Shown: positions 13,101 through 24,826 of the stretch, piece by piece
How positions within the stretch are numbered: position 1 is the first letter of the stretch
Layout of the letters: each line of letters starts with the position of its first letter
Source of the DNA: Apostichopus japonicus
Lineage: Eukaryota > Echinodermata > Holothuroidea > Aspidochirotida > Stichopodidae
Length of the DNA stretch: 64,000 nucleotides
Direction of reading: 5' to 3'
Assembly (NCBI RefSeq): GCF_037975245.1
Contig: NC_092581.1
Span: forward strand, 17,051,303 to 17,115,302
The notes under the pieces: generated by a model
What the model was told of the DNA's origin: nothing
What the model saw: only the letters and a program-made list of their open reading frames with translations
Database searches by the model: none
Position numbers and translations under genes: made by a program

Positions 13101-16100
13101 CCCATTTGGCTTCCCCTCAGCGCCTGTATAGGCTACGGCTACCGTCAGAATGCACTAGCCTGCTTTTACATCTTCAATTAACTGTGTAAAACAATGAATA
13201 AAGCAGAGCTTTTAAAGTGATTTCATCGGGTTTTTGATTTCTAATTTACCTGTCTTGTTTCTTTGAAGTGAAAATTTCTGAAACATGAGATTTCAAAATA
13301 AAGAATATTTAGATGCAACTTTACAAGGCCTGGGAAGTGCCATTTCCGCCAATCTGTGACGCACATGGTAAACGCACTAAAAGAGATATATATTTATTTT
13401 CCGATAAGGTGAATGTGCCCAGTGCTGTACCCAGTGTGCCTAGTGAATGTACCCAACAGTGCTTTATGTTACCATGTGTGTGCATGTTGTAGACATCTGT
13501 ATAACAAAGTGATTTTATTCTTGTATATGCAAAGATTAAAAATGTTTCCGTTTTTTATTTAAGTTTCAATAATCATGATAAAGGACCCGTGTTAAATAGA
13601 AAAGCCTTTCTTAATGTAAGTCTGATAACTTGATGTGACTTTTGTTAAAATATATTTATGACTGACATATCAATGCAGGAAACAGACAGATACAAACTTT
13701 AGGATTTCTCAATGTGATTCCGCCCCTGGACCCCGGGGGGCCTTAAGGCGGGCCACTGGACGCCCATCCCCCCCCCCCACCCGATAAAGGCCTTGCACCA
13801 ATGTGCTCCTTCAGTTTTATCCAAGTTCTGTTATTTATGTCCCCCTATCCCCCCCCCCTCCCCAACTTCTCAATTGAGATTGACGCCCCTGCCTGTGACA
13901 CTTCGTTTCAGAATACATTACTGTAAGCATGGACGTGCGTGATTCCTGGCGTGATTTCATAAACAGCAAATTATGCTAGAGATTCGTGGTTGAAGCAATA
14001 TTCACAATTTCTTTTAAATTTTATGGCAGAAAATTCCGTAGTCAGTTGCATAAGCGTCACTTAGGGGGCGGAAAATTATGTCTGGCCCAGGACCCTCCAA
14101 AAGAAGGTACGTGTTTATTTATGTCTTTGTGTATATATTTATGTAATTTCGATATAGCAACGTTATCTATTGCTAGCCTATTTCCAACGTTACGAAGGCT
14201 GAACAAGCGTTGTGGATCTTTACTCACACCATTATAGGAGCTCTCTGAATTTTGTTAAAAACAGTTTAATGAAGTTTGATGAAATTCGAAATACTCTATA
14301 AGGTATATCCGACCAGTTGACAAACTTAAAAACAAAATGTGTAAAAGTAAGTTGGCCTGACGTTTCGATCCTAGCAGGATCTTCTTCAAAGGCTAAATGA
14401 CAAGTAACAGTAACAGAAGGGACAAAAACATGCACAGAATACAGACAGGTTAATGAGCATGGTGAACACAAAGAGATAGATGTAAGGGGATTAGTAGACA
14501 AGGGATGGAGAGAAGAAAGAAAGAAACCAACAGGGGAAGAGGAGAGGTGGGAGATAAACAGTGGAGGGACAAAGAGAGGATTAAGGGAAGGGGTTAGGGA
14601 ATACACTGGAGAAGGACAAAGACAGAAAGGTGTGGAGAAAAAAGGGTGGAAGAGAGCTATGAGAAGAGGAGTGATATGGGGGGGGGGCAAGGGGAGAAGG
14701 AGGGGGAAGAAATGTCCTTCCTAAATGTTGAGGTTGAATGGTGCGAAGGCGTTGCATCCACAGCCTCTCAACTTAAAAATACTTCTTTAACAGAGACACA
14801 AACCCAACCGTCATGTAAATAGTTGTATCTAACAGCCTGAGATCTTTGTGGAGAACAACTCCTCCGCCAAACTGCTAATAAACCTTGCTCCATTTTGGGA
14901 GATGTCACTTTGTAAGTCGGTGATGTAGATTTTGCTACTATATAAGATCTGAAACCGCCCCTAATTTTGTTCTTTGTTTTTCTTTCATATTTCCAAGGTA
15001 AAATGTTAAAAGTTTTGATTCTGAACCCTCTGCCAACATTAAGTCATGTGATTGATTTCAATTATCTTAGATTCAGCACTCCCATCCCCATTACAGAAAA
15101 TAAAACACTGGAATGGGATAGCGAAAAACATATTACCAATGAATCACATGTGGCTTTATGATGTCATATTTTATAGACTTGATCAAAGTCTTCAGCCATG
15201 TGTCTATAAAGTCTGATACATCCCGACCTCCTTTTGAGCTATCACGAATATATTTTGTTTTTGGAAAAGCAGATTATTTACAGATAAAACATCTATGGTG
15301 CTATTACCTCGGTATATTAAATATTATTGCAAGGTTTAATATGAGTCACGTTTTACTTCCGCCATACATGCAGAGAAAACAACGAAGCAGCATATAGCGT
15401 GAGAAAGTGACTTAGATCAGCTAATTTCTGAGTGCGGTGTCCTCGCCATGTTTATCAATATATAAGATAACAATTGATCACACTGAGCCATCCGATTAGA
15501 ATTTTCGACCTAGTGAAAGTTAATTAGTCTAGCGATTAATGAACTTCATTGATCGATAGCTAACATTTCATACAGTCTCGTGTATAGCAGACAATAATTA
15601 ATGACAATTAAGCAACAGCACAACTGTAAAAATTTCGTAAAATTGTCTACTAAACTCAAACATGGTCGTATGACTTCATATATCGAGACAGTAGAACAAT
15701 GCATCACTATCCTACATGTCCACCTACTTCCTACATATATGAAAGTCACCAAAATGACACGTGTTTTTTTTTCATAACAGGCTATCAAAAAATTAGTACA
15801 CCTGATATTGCCTTCGTCTGTGGACTAAACGTATAACCGTTTCACTGCATGCCCGCCAATATGGAACGCGAAAAGGGCAACCATATTTCGTTGTCTAAAC
15901 TATGTTTGTTGCTGTCTAAACTAAAGTTCTTGCTGCTATTTTACCATGTTGCTGTTGTTCGTTGATGTCTAAACTTACGTTGATGTCTAACGTCACGTTG
16001 ATGACTAAACGCGCCCTAATGTCTATAGTCTCACGTTCATTTCTAAACTTACGGTTGGTGTCTAAATTCACGTTGCTGTCTAAAACTTTCGTTGCTATCT

Positions 16101-19100
16101 TAACTCACGTTGATGTCTAAACTCCCGATGATGTCTAAACTCATGTTGATGTATAAACTCACGTTGATGTCTACACTTTCGTTGCTATCTAAAGTTCCGT
16201 TGTGAACACATTGTGAACGAACATCATTCTTTCTTTTCAAAAAAATTATAACAATCAACCGCAAGTTGCTTCCGTGCAGTGCTAACAACATATCTATTAC
16301 AGAGATTTTCATGCTAAATGCAGCCAATGATGTTTTCTCAAATTTCCCGAGATTTGTTTGGTTAATAGTCCCTTACCCATTGTATGCAAACATGCTTGCA
16401 TCTTCAGTGCTCTATGAACGCAAAGTATGATGGTTTAACTACGTAACGCGAAATGGGGGGGGGGGGGGGGGTAATCGTTAATGTCCTGCCGGATTTGTAG
16501 CAACAGCCATGTAAATATCCTTAACAACCTGATTTGTCGAACAAAATCACGTTGTTAACGATATTTACATGATAGGTGATACAACTCCGAGGACGTTATT
16601 TACATTTATATTGTTAATGTCATATTTGAATAATTGTTTTATCACAGAGAGTTGAGACAATCTATGAATTTTGCGGGAAGCTACCACAACATCTCTGAGA
16701 CTGAAAAGGACTTTAAATCTCACAGTATGTTATGTTCTCTCTCTTTTGAGAGTTGATAATGTAAAATGTGAATTTATACCACAGTTATTTCTTCGTTGCA
16801 AACTTGCGTAAATTTTTGCGGTCCCTTTGTGCTTCAAGTCATGATTCTGGTGCAACACTAATTCGTGTGCATAAACTACTGCAGTCATACATCGTCAAAA
16901 GTAGTCATTGAAGTTTCGACATTGCGTAAAAATGTTATTTAAATACTGTAACTTTCGTGGAGTTGGTTGTTTCCAAATACTGAAAAGCATCCAGGGTAAA
17001 TGTTGGATCAAGTTGCTCTATGGTTGGATGTAGTCTGCGCTTCGTGAGTAACAAGAGGGGCACAATATTGAAGTACGTAGGCAATATGACTCACAGAACT
17101 AGTTTACTAAACCCGCCAAGCAAGTTCATTCGTAACACCAATCCAGTTCGGAGTTTCGATTTGCGAAAGGGCTTGTGTTGTAAATGGAATATACACAAAC
17201 CTCGCTCAGCATTGTTAAGAATTTTAGACCAAAAAACCCGCAAACATGTTATGCAAGAAACGAATCATCCAAGATGCACTCGAGTTTTGACTAAGGCTAT
17301 GTGTTGTAGGTAAGGTGATATGATCTTTTCTCCACAAATTTTCAGGATATGCGCATGTGCAGTTGAAACTCCGAAGTTTGAACAGGCCTAATACAAATTG
17401 CGTGGAATTTAGCGAGATATGCACACTACATTTGCGGGGATATTTGAAGAGTTGGGGTTGCTGGTGAAATCGCTGCAGGTCAAAGCATCGAGGTACTATA
17501 TACGGAGTTGGAGAGGAGGAAAGAGTGACAGGGCAGGCGAAATGAAGGTCGGACGGCCGCCCTTGTAAAACAGCGAAGCTAGGGCACTGGATGGCATCCG
17601 CCATATATATATTGTGTAGAGCATTCACAAAGTACAGGCAGTGATAAGATCGCATCTTCTCAACTATATACACTAGTAAAAGTATAGGTCATATAATAAA
17701 CGCAATTGGTGTTCGATCGGGACGAAAACATTTGTCTTTAGTAATATTACTGTCATTCGTTTTACTTGATTGCCGACATTCACAACATATCCAGACATCA
17801 TTTAATGGTTCAATAAATCAATTTTAAGTACAGTATTTTATGCTGGCATTTTGTCTCGACACTCGTTTTACTTGATTACCGACATTCCCAGATTATCTCT
17901 ACACATTGTTGGAGGGGCTCAATGAAATCAGTTTAAAAGTGCAGTATTTTTATGCTGGTACTTTGTCTAGACACTCGACGTTGTACTTGATTTCCGACAT
18001 TCACAGCGTACATGCATAGCCTATAACATTTTAAAAGTTGTTTACCGTGCAGCCTCCTATTCGTATGAGTTGTACTAACGCACATGTTATCTGATAGGCT
18101 GGCTGTGGGAGATACGGTAGCTTATAAAAGAAGGTTTCCACAAGTTTGCGTTTGGTGACTCCAAATGGACTTGGACCTCCAAGACCCCTATTGTTTTTGG
18201 TGCAGGTGTGTATAGCCACGTACAGTAGACTGACCTGTGTTTATCATGCCGTAGTGTTAATGTATCAAAATGGTGGTTCGGGCCATTTCTATAGTAACAG
18301 CTAGTTCTGCTTATACTAACACCTTTCTAGTGTACTGAAGTCATCGAAACCTCAATGCATTTTGCATTCTGGTTTGCATTGCGCGGTTAAACAATTTTGA
18401 ACAGCGCCGATAGCAACAACCTAAGTTTAGACAACGACGTATGTTTGGACAACGAAAGTTAAGACATCAACGTGAGTTTGAGCAACAACATGGTAAAACA
18501 GCAGCAACAACTTTAGTTTAGACAACAACAAACTTAGTTTAGACAACGAAATATGTTTTCCCTTTTCGCGTTCCATACGCCAACACCATATTCATTGCGA
18601 CTTGGCTAACATTAACCTTGACCTCTAGATAAGATCAAGGTCTCGAAATGGCTTTTGTTTTTCTGTTCTGTTTGCCTTATCTTTTCCTTCTCCCTTTTTC
18701 TTATTAATTTTATATGAAGGGTTAATAAATGTTATCCCCTTCACAAATATCCACAGTTGGCACGGAAAACATACGTAGTCAACCCACATCTTGCAGGTAT
18801 GTAGTATATAGACAGTATTCCAGAAAGCGTTATGAGTATGATACAGGTCGAGGAAAACGTATATGGACCCTGCCAAGGAAAAACATGTTTCCGTTTTCAA
18901 AATGTTCCAGCTTCTGTCAAAATGAATTCTCATTTCTGCACTTGTTATTTTTATGTTGTTAATTCGTTTTTGTTGTTTTTTTTTCTCGTTGCGTATGATG
19001 TAAGGCCTGTAAAATGGGCCTGAAAGAAATTATTGACTAGTACAAGTCGACCCGACTTTCAGCACGTTGTTAAAATAAATGTATGGATGAAATATATATA

Positions 19101-22100
19101 GATAGATATATATAGATCAGGCGCGTAGCCAAGGGGGGGCGAAGGGGGCAGCCGCCCCCCCCCCTTGAGCATATTTTTTAATTTTTTCTAATGTTTTTTT
19201 GATATTGCTAGTATTTTCAAAAGAGAAAATGCTAAGATGCAACTTACAAGGCCTGGGAAGTGCCATTTCCAGCGATCTGGGAGGCATTTTCAGCCAAAAT
19301 TTTCTTGTACGCTTCGCGCCAACGATGGCGCTACGCTTAGATAGTTTGCAGAGCCGTATATAGAGAGAGTTTGGCCAACCATGTAACCGATTTGGATTGG
19401 TCGAGAGGGACAACGCCCACACAGGGTGTAAAATAGGTCCACTTGAAAACTTTATAGCAGGCGACACGCATACTCACAGTGTATAGACTATCGTTTGTGT
19501 ACACGAAAAGAGTACGAAATTATGAAAGAAATGGTGCCGGGGATGCTGCAATCGGTCAGAACATGGATATTGTTGTCTGATTTTCCGACTGACCATGAAA
19601 GAAGAGGAATTTTTTGGAAGTAGAAAGAACAAGATGGAGATCTAATGAAAAAAGTCTGTGTAGCCTAGGCCCATGGCCATAGTGTAATACGAGTAATGTA
19701 CAAGCAATGCGAGAATTTTACGTTCAGACTGGTTTTTAAATTTGTAATTACATTCATGGCTATTCTCTCTCGTTTTACGGTCCAAAAATTCTATTTCATT
19801 ATGCCAGCTCTCCAAATCATATGCATGGCAGATTCAGTCGCACATATAGCTATCCTAATTCCTAGTTATTGTATGCCTAGAGGCTATGCCTAGCCTAAAA
19901 AGTATAACTTTTAGTTTAGGGTGGGCTAGGCATAACGTAAAGCCCTAAGTTAAGCCCGAAGCATAAGTTAAGCCTGGGCTTAGTTAGACCTGGACCATTC
20001 TTGCTATTACTACAACTGTTATACTGTAGCACATTACATAATATGGCACAGTATAAGGCCAAATTATACTAGGCCTAAGGAAAACAAATAGCCTAGGCCT
20101 AAACTAGTTAGGCTAGTTCTATACTAATTGGCAACTTGTGGGTTGTGTACACATACAGGCCTAATTATATACACCCTTTTAGTATGCCATAAACAAGTGC
20201 CCAAATGGTTAAATGATCTTGGTTTGTGTTAATTATCAGCATTGGCCTAGCTTTTTTGGCTAACATGAATTCAGCCTAATTTTTTCTTCTTCAAAAGTAT
20301 AGCCTAGGCCTTAGTTTAATTTGGATGCAGTCAACTGTCATTTATCAAAGTAGCAGGGGCCAAGGCTACATTTCAAAGATCACTAGGCCAAGGCTAATTA
20401 TGGTACTGGTAGCCTAGCCTTAGTTATGCTTATTGCAAAGACTACCCTACACTCTTGTCTTGGTCACTGAATTACCTTAAGAGCCCTGTTGATAAAGAAA
20501 TGTTCAAAATATTGCGTAGGCCTAGCTTGGGCACTGCACGGTTTCGTTTGACTGTTTTAAAGCAAGACTTGAACTGATTTGAAAATTCAGTGTTAACTGG
20601 TATTTCATTAAAAAGCAAAACTGTCTGTGCATTCCAACGGAGTGCAAATTAAGAGGAGGGGGGGGGGGCATGCAGTATGATACACCTTTCAAGTTTTAAC
20701 ACATTATAAATGCACTTATGCCAGAAACTCATTGCATCACTGTCAGTAACTCCTTATTCCCCTAATTGACACCCACATTGACGATTGAAGTTAAAAAAAA
20801 TCTTTCAAAATTATCTTTAGACAGTAAATTACAACTCCCTGAATTTCAGGACTTTTTTTACAAATCAAAGGTGACATGTGCTCTGTAGAAAAACTCCTAA
20901 CATAAAAAGCCACAGTTTGCAGACTGTGATAAAGACGAACCTGGTGAGTGACTATTAGACTGAAATCCAGTTCCTGCAACCACAGCAATAAAGTCTTTGT
21001 TTTAATCAATGCACTTGTGTGTTTGAAACTTTCAAATGGACACTCAATGGCAGTTGGTTAAGATATAAGGTTTTACCTTCATCATGGAGAGTTGGAGGGA
21101 ATCTGCCTCATCATCTGAATAATGGACTCAAGGATAGCATCAAATCATGATTGGATAATAATTTGAGCAAGTAAATATCTGGCAATTTGAATGTTTGTAT
21201 TATTTTTTTACATATTATTTAAGCTGTTTAGCTCACACATAAGCAAATGATCAAGTGACAACAACCAATGCAGTATATTTAAAGGCATTGAAGACTCGCC
21301 CTAAACCGCATGCCACGCTCTGAAAAAGTTTACTTTCCGTTGCTTGCAAGTGAAGTTTTTTTTCGTGTCGTTACAAAATGCAGACAGTGAGATGTCCACG
21401 CTGATATGTACATTGTGTTGTGGGTATTGACCGTGATGTTTGTATTGACTGTACACTAATGTCTATTTACAGATGGTAGCAAGCTGTGTGTGTATTTTCT
21501 GGGATCAATGGTGGTGTCTAACACTTCTGTTACACCGCATTCGAAACTAGGTCAGATAACGGGCATGAGACGTTTCTTTGTGCGGGAGTCTTCACACCCT
21601 TTAAGGAGAAGTATTTATATCCCATTAATAGAGAAAGAATTATGTTTCAATTGGTAGCATGCAACTTTAAATTTTGCAAACATTAGATACAATCAAACAA
21701 ATGACAAGGTTCATTTACAAGGTAATCTACTGCCCTATATTTCACATTAATCTGTAACATCAGAAGGTCACAGCTTTCAATAATTATACAAACAAAATCC
21801 CTTGATGGGTGCTTGGTTAGATTCCTGCAATTTTCAAATTTTCAATGTAATAAGTTCTGAATGTGGCAATGTGGAGAAGCTTTGGGATAATCTGTGGATA
21901 AGACTGCCAGACTATCAACAAGATTCCACATCCATGCAACTCCAACGGCTTCCTGCACCTCCTTGCAGATGTACCACATGTCCAAAAAAAAGTCAGCATT
22001 GGTTAATGTAATTAAAATCTGGCTTCCTCCTGAGCTGGCAAATACACATGAATTGTCAAGTGCAGAGGTCAGTGTGGAACCACTGAAAGATCTTCTCAGC

Positions 22101-24754
22101 TTTCAAGAAAACAAAGACTTGAAGCCAAATTAACAGAGGCCACACTTACACCATCCCATTCTCATAAGATGAAGGTATCACACGCACTTAATTTTGCTTC
22201 TGCGATGCAGTGCCTGGTAGACTGTGCGGGTCACCCAATGGATGTTTTAACAACTGCCTGGTATATAGAGCTCTGCAACAGATAATTCATCCTGATGTCG
22301 AGTTGTCATCCTGTCATGGCCTTGAGCAAATTGAACCCAGTTCAACACAAAGCAGCTATTGAATGCTTGTCAGACAAACCTAGGTACTGTCAAATCCACA
22401 TCACCATCATTGCTGGTTCCAGCTAAGCCGACAATAATAAAAGAGTACAATGAGGGTTGTTTAATTCACCCAACAGAGCTTGCATTCCAGTACCTTTGGG
22501 CAGCTGAAAAGATATTCAGAAATTGTTATATGAGTGTGTTTGTATGCATGCATATGTGTGATTTTCTTGCTTTACAGAACAGCTCCATTTTGATAAGCTA
22601 TGTAACGTGGAAACCTGCCAATCATATGTTTGAAATAGGACAGGCTGAAACGATTCTTAAATGAAAAGCTTAACGACTTCTTGCATTTTGATACATCACT
22701 GTTCAGGTTAGGCCAGTAAGGGCAGTATGAAGAATAAGTAACATTATTATCATTATGGCCATTTGCTGTCTGCATAATAACAAACTGAATGATGTCATCA
22801 GCCCTGTGCTCAGTTGACAGAACTGACAAGTACAGTAGGCATACTATGTCAGTGTGATCCATGAAGCCTTATTAAGGACATGACCATATAGTTTATATGT
22901 TAATGGAAAATACATAAGCTACAACATACACCAGTATTCAGTTGTTGCAGGGTTTTTTTTTCTCGACAGACCCATTCAATCTACTGCACCTACTATAGCC
23001 TAGTACTACATTCCTGAGAAATTAACACCACAATATCAGTCTTAGGTTTGCCCACAGACTCCCAACTATTGCTAACTCCTACACTCAAGTATATAGTTTA
23101 GTTTAGTAGAAAAAGGGACCAGGAGGGACACTCAAGTCCCCATTAAGGACCCTAAGGCTATATGAGAGGAATTAAACCGAGGACACAAAATGTCATACCC
23201 AATTACAATGCTTAATTTACTCATCCAAAGCATTCTTAAACCCATTCACACTACTTGCAGTTCAACCTTCTCAGTCAAACCATTCCATCCATTCACAATC
23301 CTTGTATTAGACTTTAGAGAAAAAGTTAAGCCGAATATTAATCCTACTTTGTAACTTCTGGAGTTTAAGACAATGACCTCTGGTACAACTACTTTTGGCA
23401 ACCCTGAAAAGATCAGTGAAGCATAAATTGTAATTTTATGTGTAGGCCTACTCTATTTAATTGAAGGATCTATTAATGTAGGCCTGATGCTATAGTGTGC
23501 GTCTGTAATCTAGCCTAGCCAGGACTGTGATGTGTGCTTTTCGTTTGTATGACTAAAGTAAGACTAGTAGTATGAGGCGTAAAATAAACAAGTGTAATGA
23601 CAGGTTTTCAGCTAGTTTTCTATGCATTTCAGGTGTGAAGATAAACGTAAATGTCATTAACTAACGCATACTCTTATTCATTACCTGATATCCATTTTGT
23701 TCCTCGTATGCCTGTCAAATTCTGACATTCTGAGTCGCTTCGTTTGTTCACAACGAGCACAGTGTGCAAAGCTGATATACTATTGTGTGTGATGTTTTTC
23801 GTGTTTCGCGCAACTGGTAACGACATCTGGACCTATTTTGATGCCCATGGTTTGCGTGTGACGTCACAAATCGCCAGTTGGCCGAACTCTATCTATATAC
23901 GGCTCTGATAGTTTGCAATGCCGAATCTACAGTTTCGCCCCTCCCTTGGTAAATTCCTGGCTACGCGCCTGATACAGATGTATATTTATATATATGTTTA
24001 TTTACATTATGTCAATTCGTGCTATGTAATAAGGTTATTTTTTTTTATTATCATACTGCTAGTCCGTAATTACCGATTGCATGGAGTGGTACACAAATGA
24101 GCCAAGATATAAGTTTGCCAAACACAATGGAACTTGTAACGTCATCATAAAATACAGACATGCACCCTGCCCCATTTCTGTATTAAGACTAGATTAGCTG
24201 CATATTGCACCTACACTTAATAACTAATGACTATGTCCTACACAGTAAATTTAAAACAAACTATGTTGTTTCCCTTCCTTCGTTGACCAGACTATTTGAT
24301 GTCCTTATATAGTAGCCTGGAGAAACATGATAAACCTCATAAACTTGATGTATAGTTCCCTTCAGTCAATGTAATGTGATCTACCACGGTACATATATGT
24401 CCCTTTGTATACAATCCCATACATTTGAAGGCAGGCCTACATAATGTTTCACACGCTGATGTGATTGCTTAGTATGTAACGCAAATCGATACACAATACC
24501 GTACGAATATGGGTCAATGTGTTGAGTGTGTGAAGTAACCCGACAATAGCTCTGTGCACGCACTTACGTAACATACTCGTACAATAGGCACACTGTATTT
24601 GTTTTTGCTCTCGTGTATTGTATTGTATATACTTACTCTCTTCGGTGATGTTCACGTATTCGCCCTTCTTTTCGTGGTTTGCCAATTCCTTTATTAATCT
24701 CAGTATTTCAGCGCAGTCTTCCTGCTTTCCAATACGTATAATGTATCTGTCCAT
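7151..24754 (-). CDS. Diamine (spermidine/spermine) N1-acetyltransferase-like protein
   Basis: A GNAT-family acetyltransferase of the SSAT/SAT1-SAT2 type, which transfers acetyl from acetyl-CoA to polyamines in the cytosol. Four exons join in agreeing phase: 24637-24754, 10364-10564, 8553-8593 and 7151-7393, giving 200 codons (human SSAT has 171). Exon 1 begins MDRYIIRIGKQEDCAEILRL, parallel to SSAT's N-terminus; an ATG five codons upstream (24769) is an alternative start. Exon 2 carries the DGFG block and FYFYGYDSWKGRMVFLEDFYV, matching SSAT's [20 protein letters not shown]. The acetyl-CoA loop RxxGxG is R106-G-K-G-L-G111, split across the exon 2/3 junction. Tyr145 (KQFYKK) sits where human SSAT has its catalytic Tyr140. 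The C-terminal tail after about residue 150 is diverged and longer than usual. Intron 1 is about 14 kb. Whether it prefers spermidine, spermine or thialysine cannot be told. Confidence 0.85.
9990..10283 (+). mobile_element. tRNA-derived SINE, copy 1
   Basis: The head carries a Pol III B-box match, GGTTCGATTCCCGG (10038-10051). The body includes GGAAGCCACCCGAC and CCATAAGCCCTTGCGGGT, and the tail ends AAGCGTCGTAAAAATAGC followed by TTATTAT repeats. A diverged inverted copy lies at 46187-46475 with the same order of blocks. The A box is not clear. It sits in intron 2 of the SSAT-like gene. Confidence 0.65.
11227..11320 (+). repeat. Three spaced copies of a TGACTGGTCATGTGACA unit
   Basis: Three copies of TGACTGGTCATGTGACA at spacings of roughly 36-45 bases. 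GTCATGTGAC contains a partial E-box-like palindrome. In intron 1 of the SSAT-like gene. Confidence 0.7.
11914..12315 (+). repeat. Tandem duplication of an approximately 200-bp segment
   Basis: Two adjacent copies (about 11914-12107 and 12127-12315) share AACATTCGCTTTCCAGTA, AATATGACGCAACA, GGTTAGCAATGCCACTCATG and ATAGGAGTTTTGAGA. The second has small insertions, including a doubled GCATTCAG. Non-coding. Confidence 0.8.
14340..14700 (-). repeat. Purine-rich tract with a GAAACGTCAGG-type repeat motif
   Basis: Near 14355-14395 lies the inverse of GAAGATCCTGCTAGGATCG followed by AAACGTCAGGCC, a self-complementary motif (GATCCTGCTAGGATC) that I recall as recurrent in repeats of marine animals. 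It is followed by about 300 bases of G/A-rich low-complexity DNA. The 152-codon minus-strand open frame across it is proline/serine/leucine-rich and is a composition artefact. Confidence 0.45.
15861..18576. mobile_element. 2.7-kb DNA element with tandem-repeat-bearing inverted ends
   Basis: Both ends read ATGGAACGCGAAAAGGG inwards, followed on each side by blocks of a repeat of the form GTTGNTGTCTAAACT (15888-16200 on the left, 18410-18560 inverted on the right). Flanks CCGCCAAT and ACGCCAAC agree at 6 of 8 positions, a possible decayed target duplication. The interior holds an approximately 120-bp tandem repeat (17753-18006) and two overlapping open frames of 97 and 149 codons that I cannot relate to any transposase. 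It lies in intron 1 of the SSAT-like gene. Confidence 0.6.
17753..18006 (+). repeat. Approximately 120-bp tandem repeat inside the 2.7-kb element
   Basis: Two full units and a partial third share CGTTTTACTTGATT(G/A)CCGACATTC, then a CAGTATTTT(T)ATGCTGG block and TTTGTCT(C/A)GACACTCG. Confidence 0.75.
19118..23971. mobile_element. 4.85-kb hAT-like element, no recognisable transposase
   Basis: The ends are CAGGCGCGTAGCCAAGG on the left and, inverted from the right, CAGGCGCGTAGCCAGGAA. The flanks ATATAGAT and ATACAGAT match at 7 of 8 positions. A second inner inverted pair (AGAGCCGTATATAGAGAGAG near 19352, and its counterpart near 23885) extends the ends. The left part carries the shared hairpin module (19248-19345). 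A TTAA-flanked MITE is nested at 21283-21600. About 19870-20540 is unusually rich in GGCCTA motifs. Short open frames near 21.8-22.6 kb are not recognised; they could be remains of captured or transposase sequence. Confidence 0.65.
21283..21600 (+). mobile_element. TTAA-flanked MITE, copy A
   Basis: TTAA sits on both sides (21279-21282 and 21601-21604). The ends are AGGCATTGAAGACTCGCC and, inverted, AGGGTGTGAAGACTCCCGC. The interior includes TGCAGACAGT, GGGTATTGACCGT and GGTGGTGTCTAACACTTCTG. TTAA target sites are typical of piggyBac and Kolobok elements; the superfamily is not decided. Confidence 0.8.
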
Positions 24755-24818
24755 GGCTCTAACGTACATAAGTGTCTTTCATGTAGATAGACCTATCCCG
24801 TACAGTCTTACACGCGTT

Positions 24819-24826
24819 CTTATATA
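24819..24826 (-). promoter_or_regulatory. TATA box of the SSAT-like gene
   Basis: On the minus strand TATATAAG lies 65 bases before the ATG at 24754 (50 before the one at 24769). Initiation about 30 bases downstream would give a short 5' leader. An in-frame TGA upstream of 24769 bounds the reading frame. Position and motif fit a core promoter; no transcript evidence is available. Confidence 0.5.

Noticed and set aside
14232-14690. 152-codon minus-strand frame
   Set aside because: Lies over a purine-rich tract and a recurrent repeat motif; no conserved domain is visible.
17224-17673. 149-codon minus-strand frame inside the 2.7-kb element
   Set aside because: No transposase or other motif recognised, and the opposite strand also has an open frame; kept only as a note to the element.
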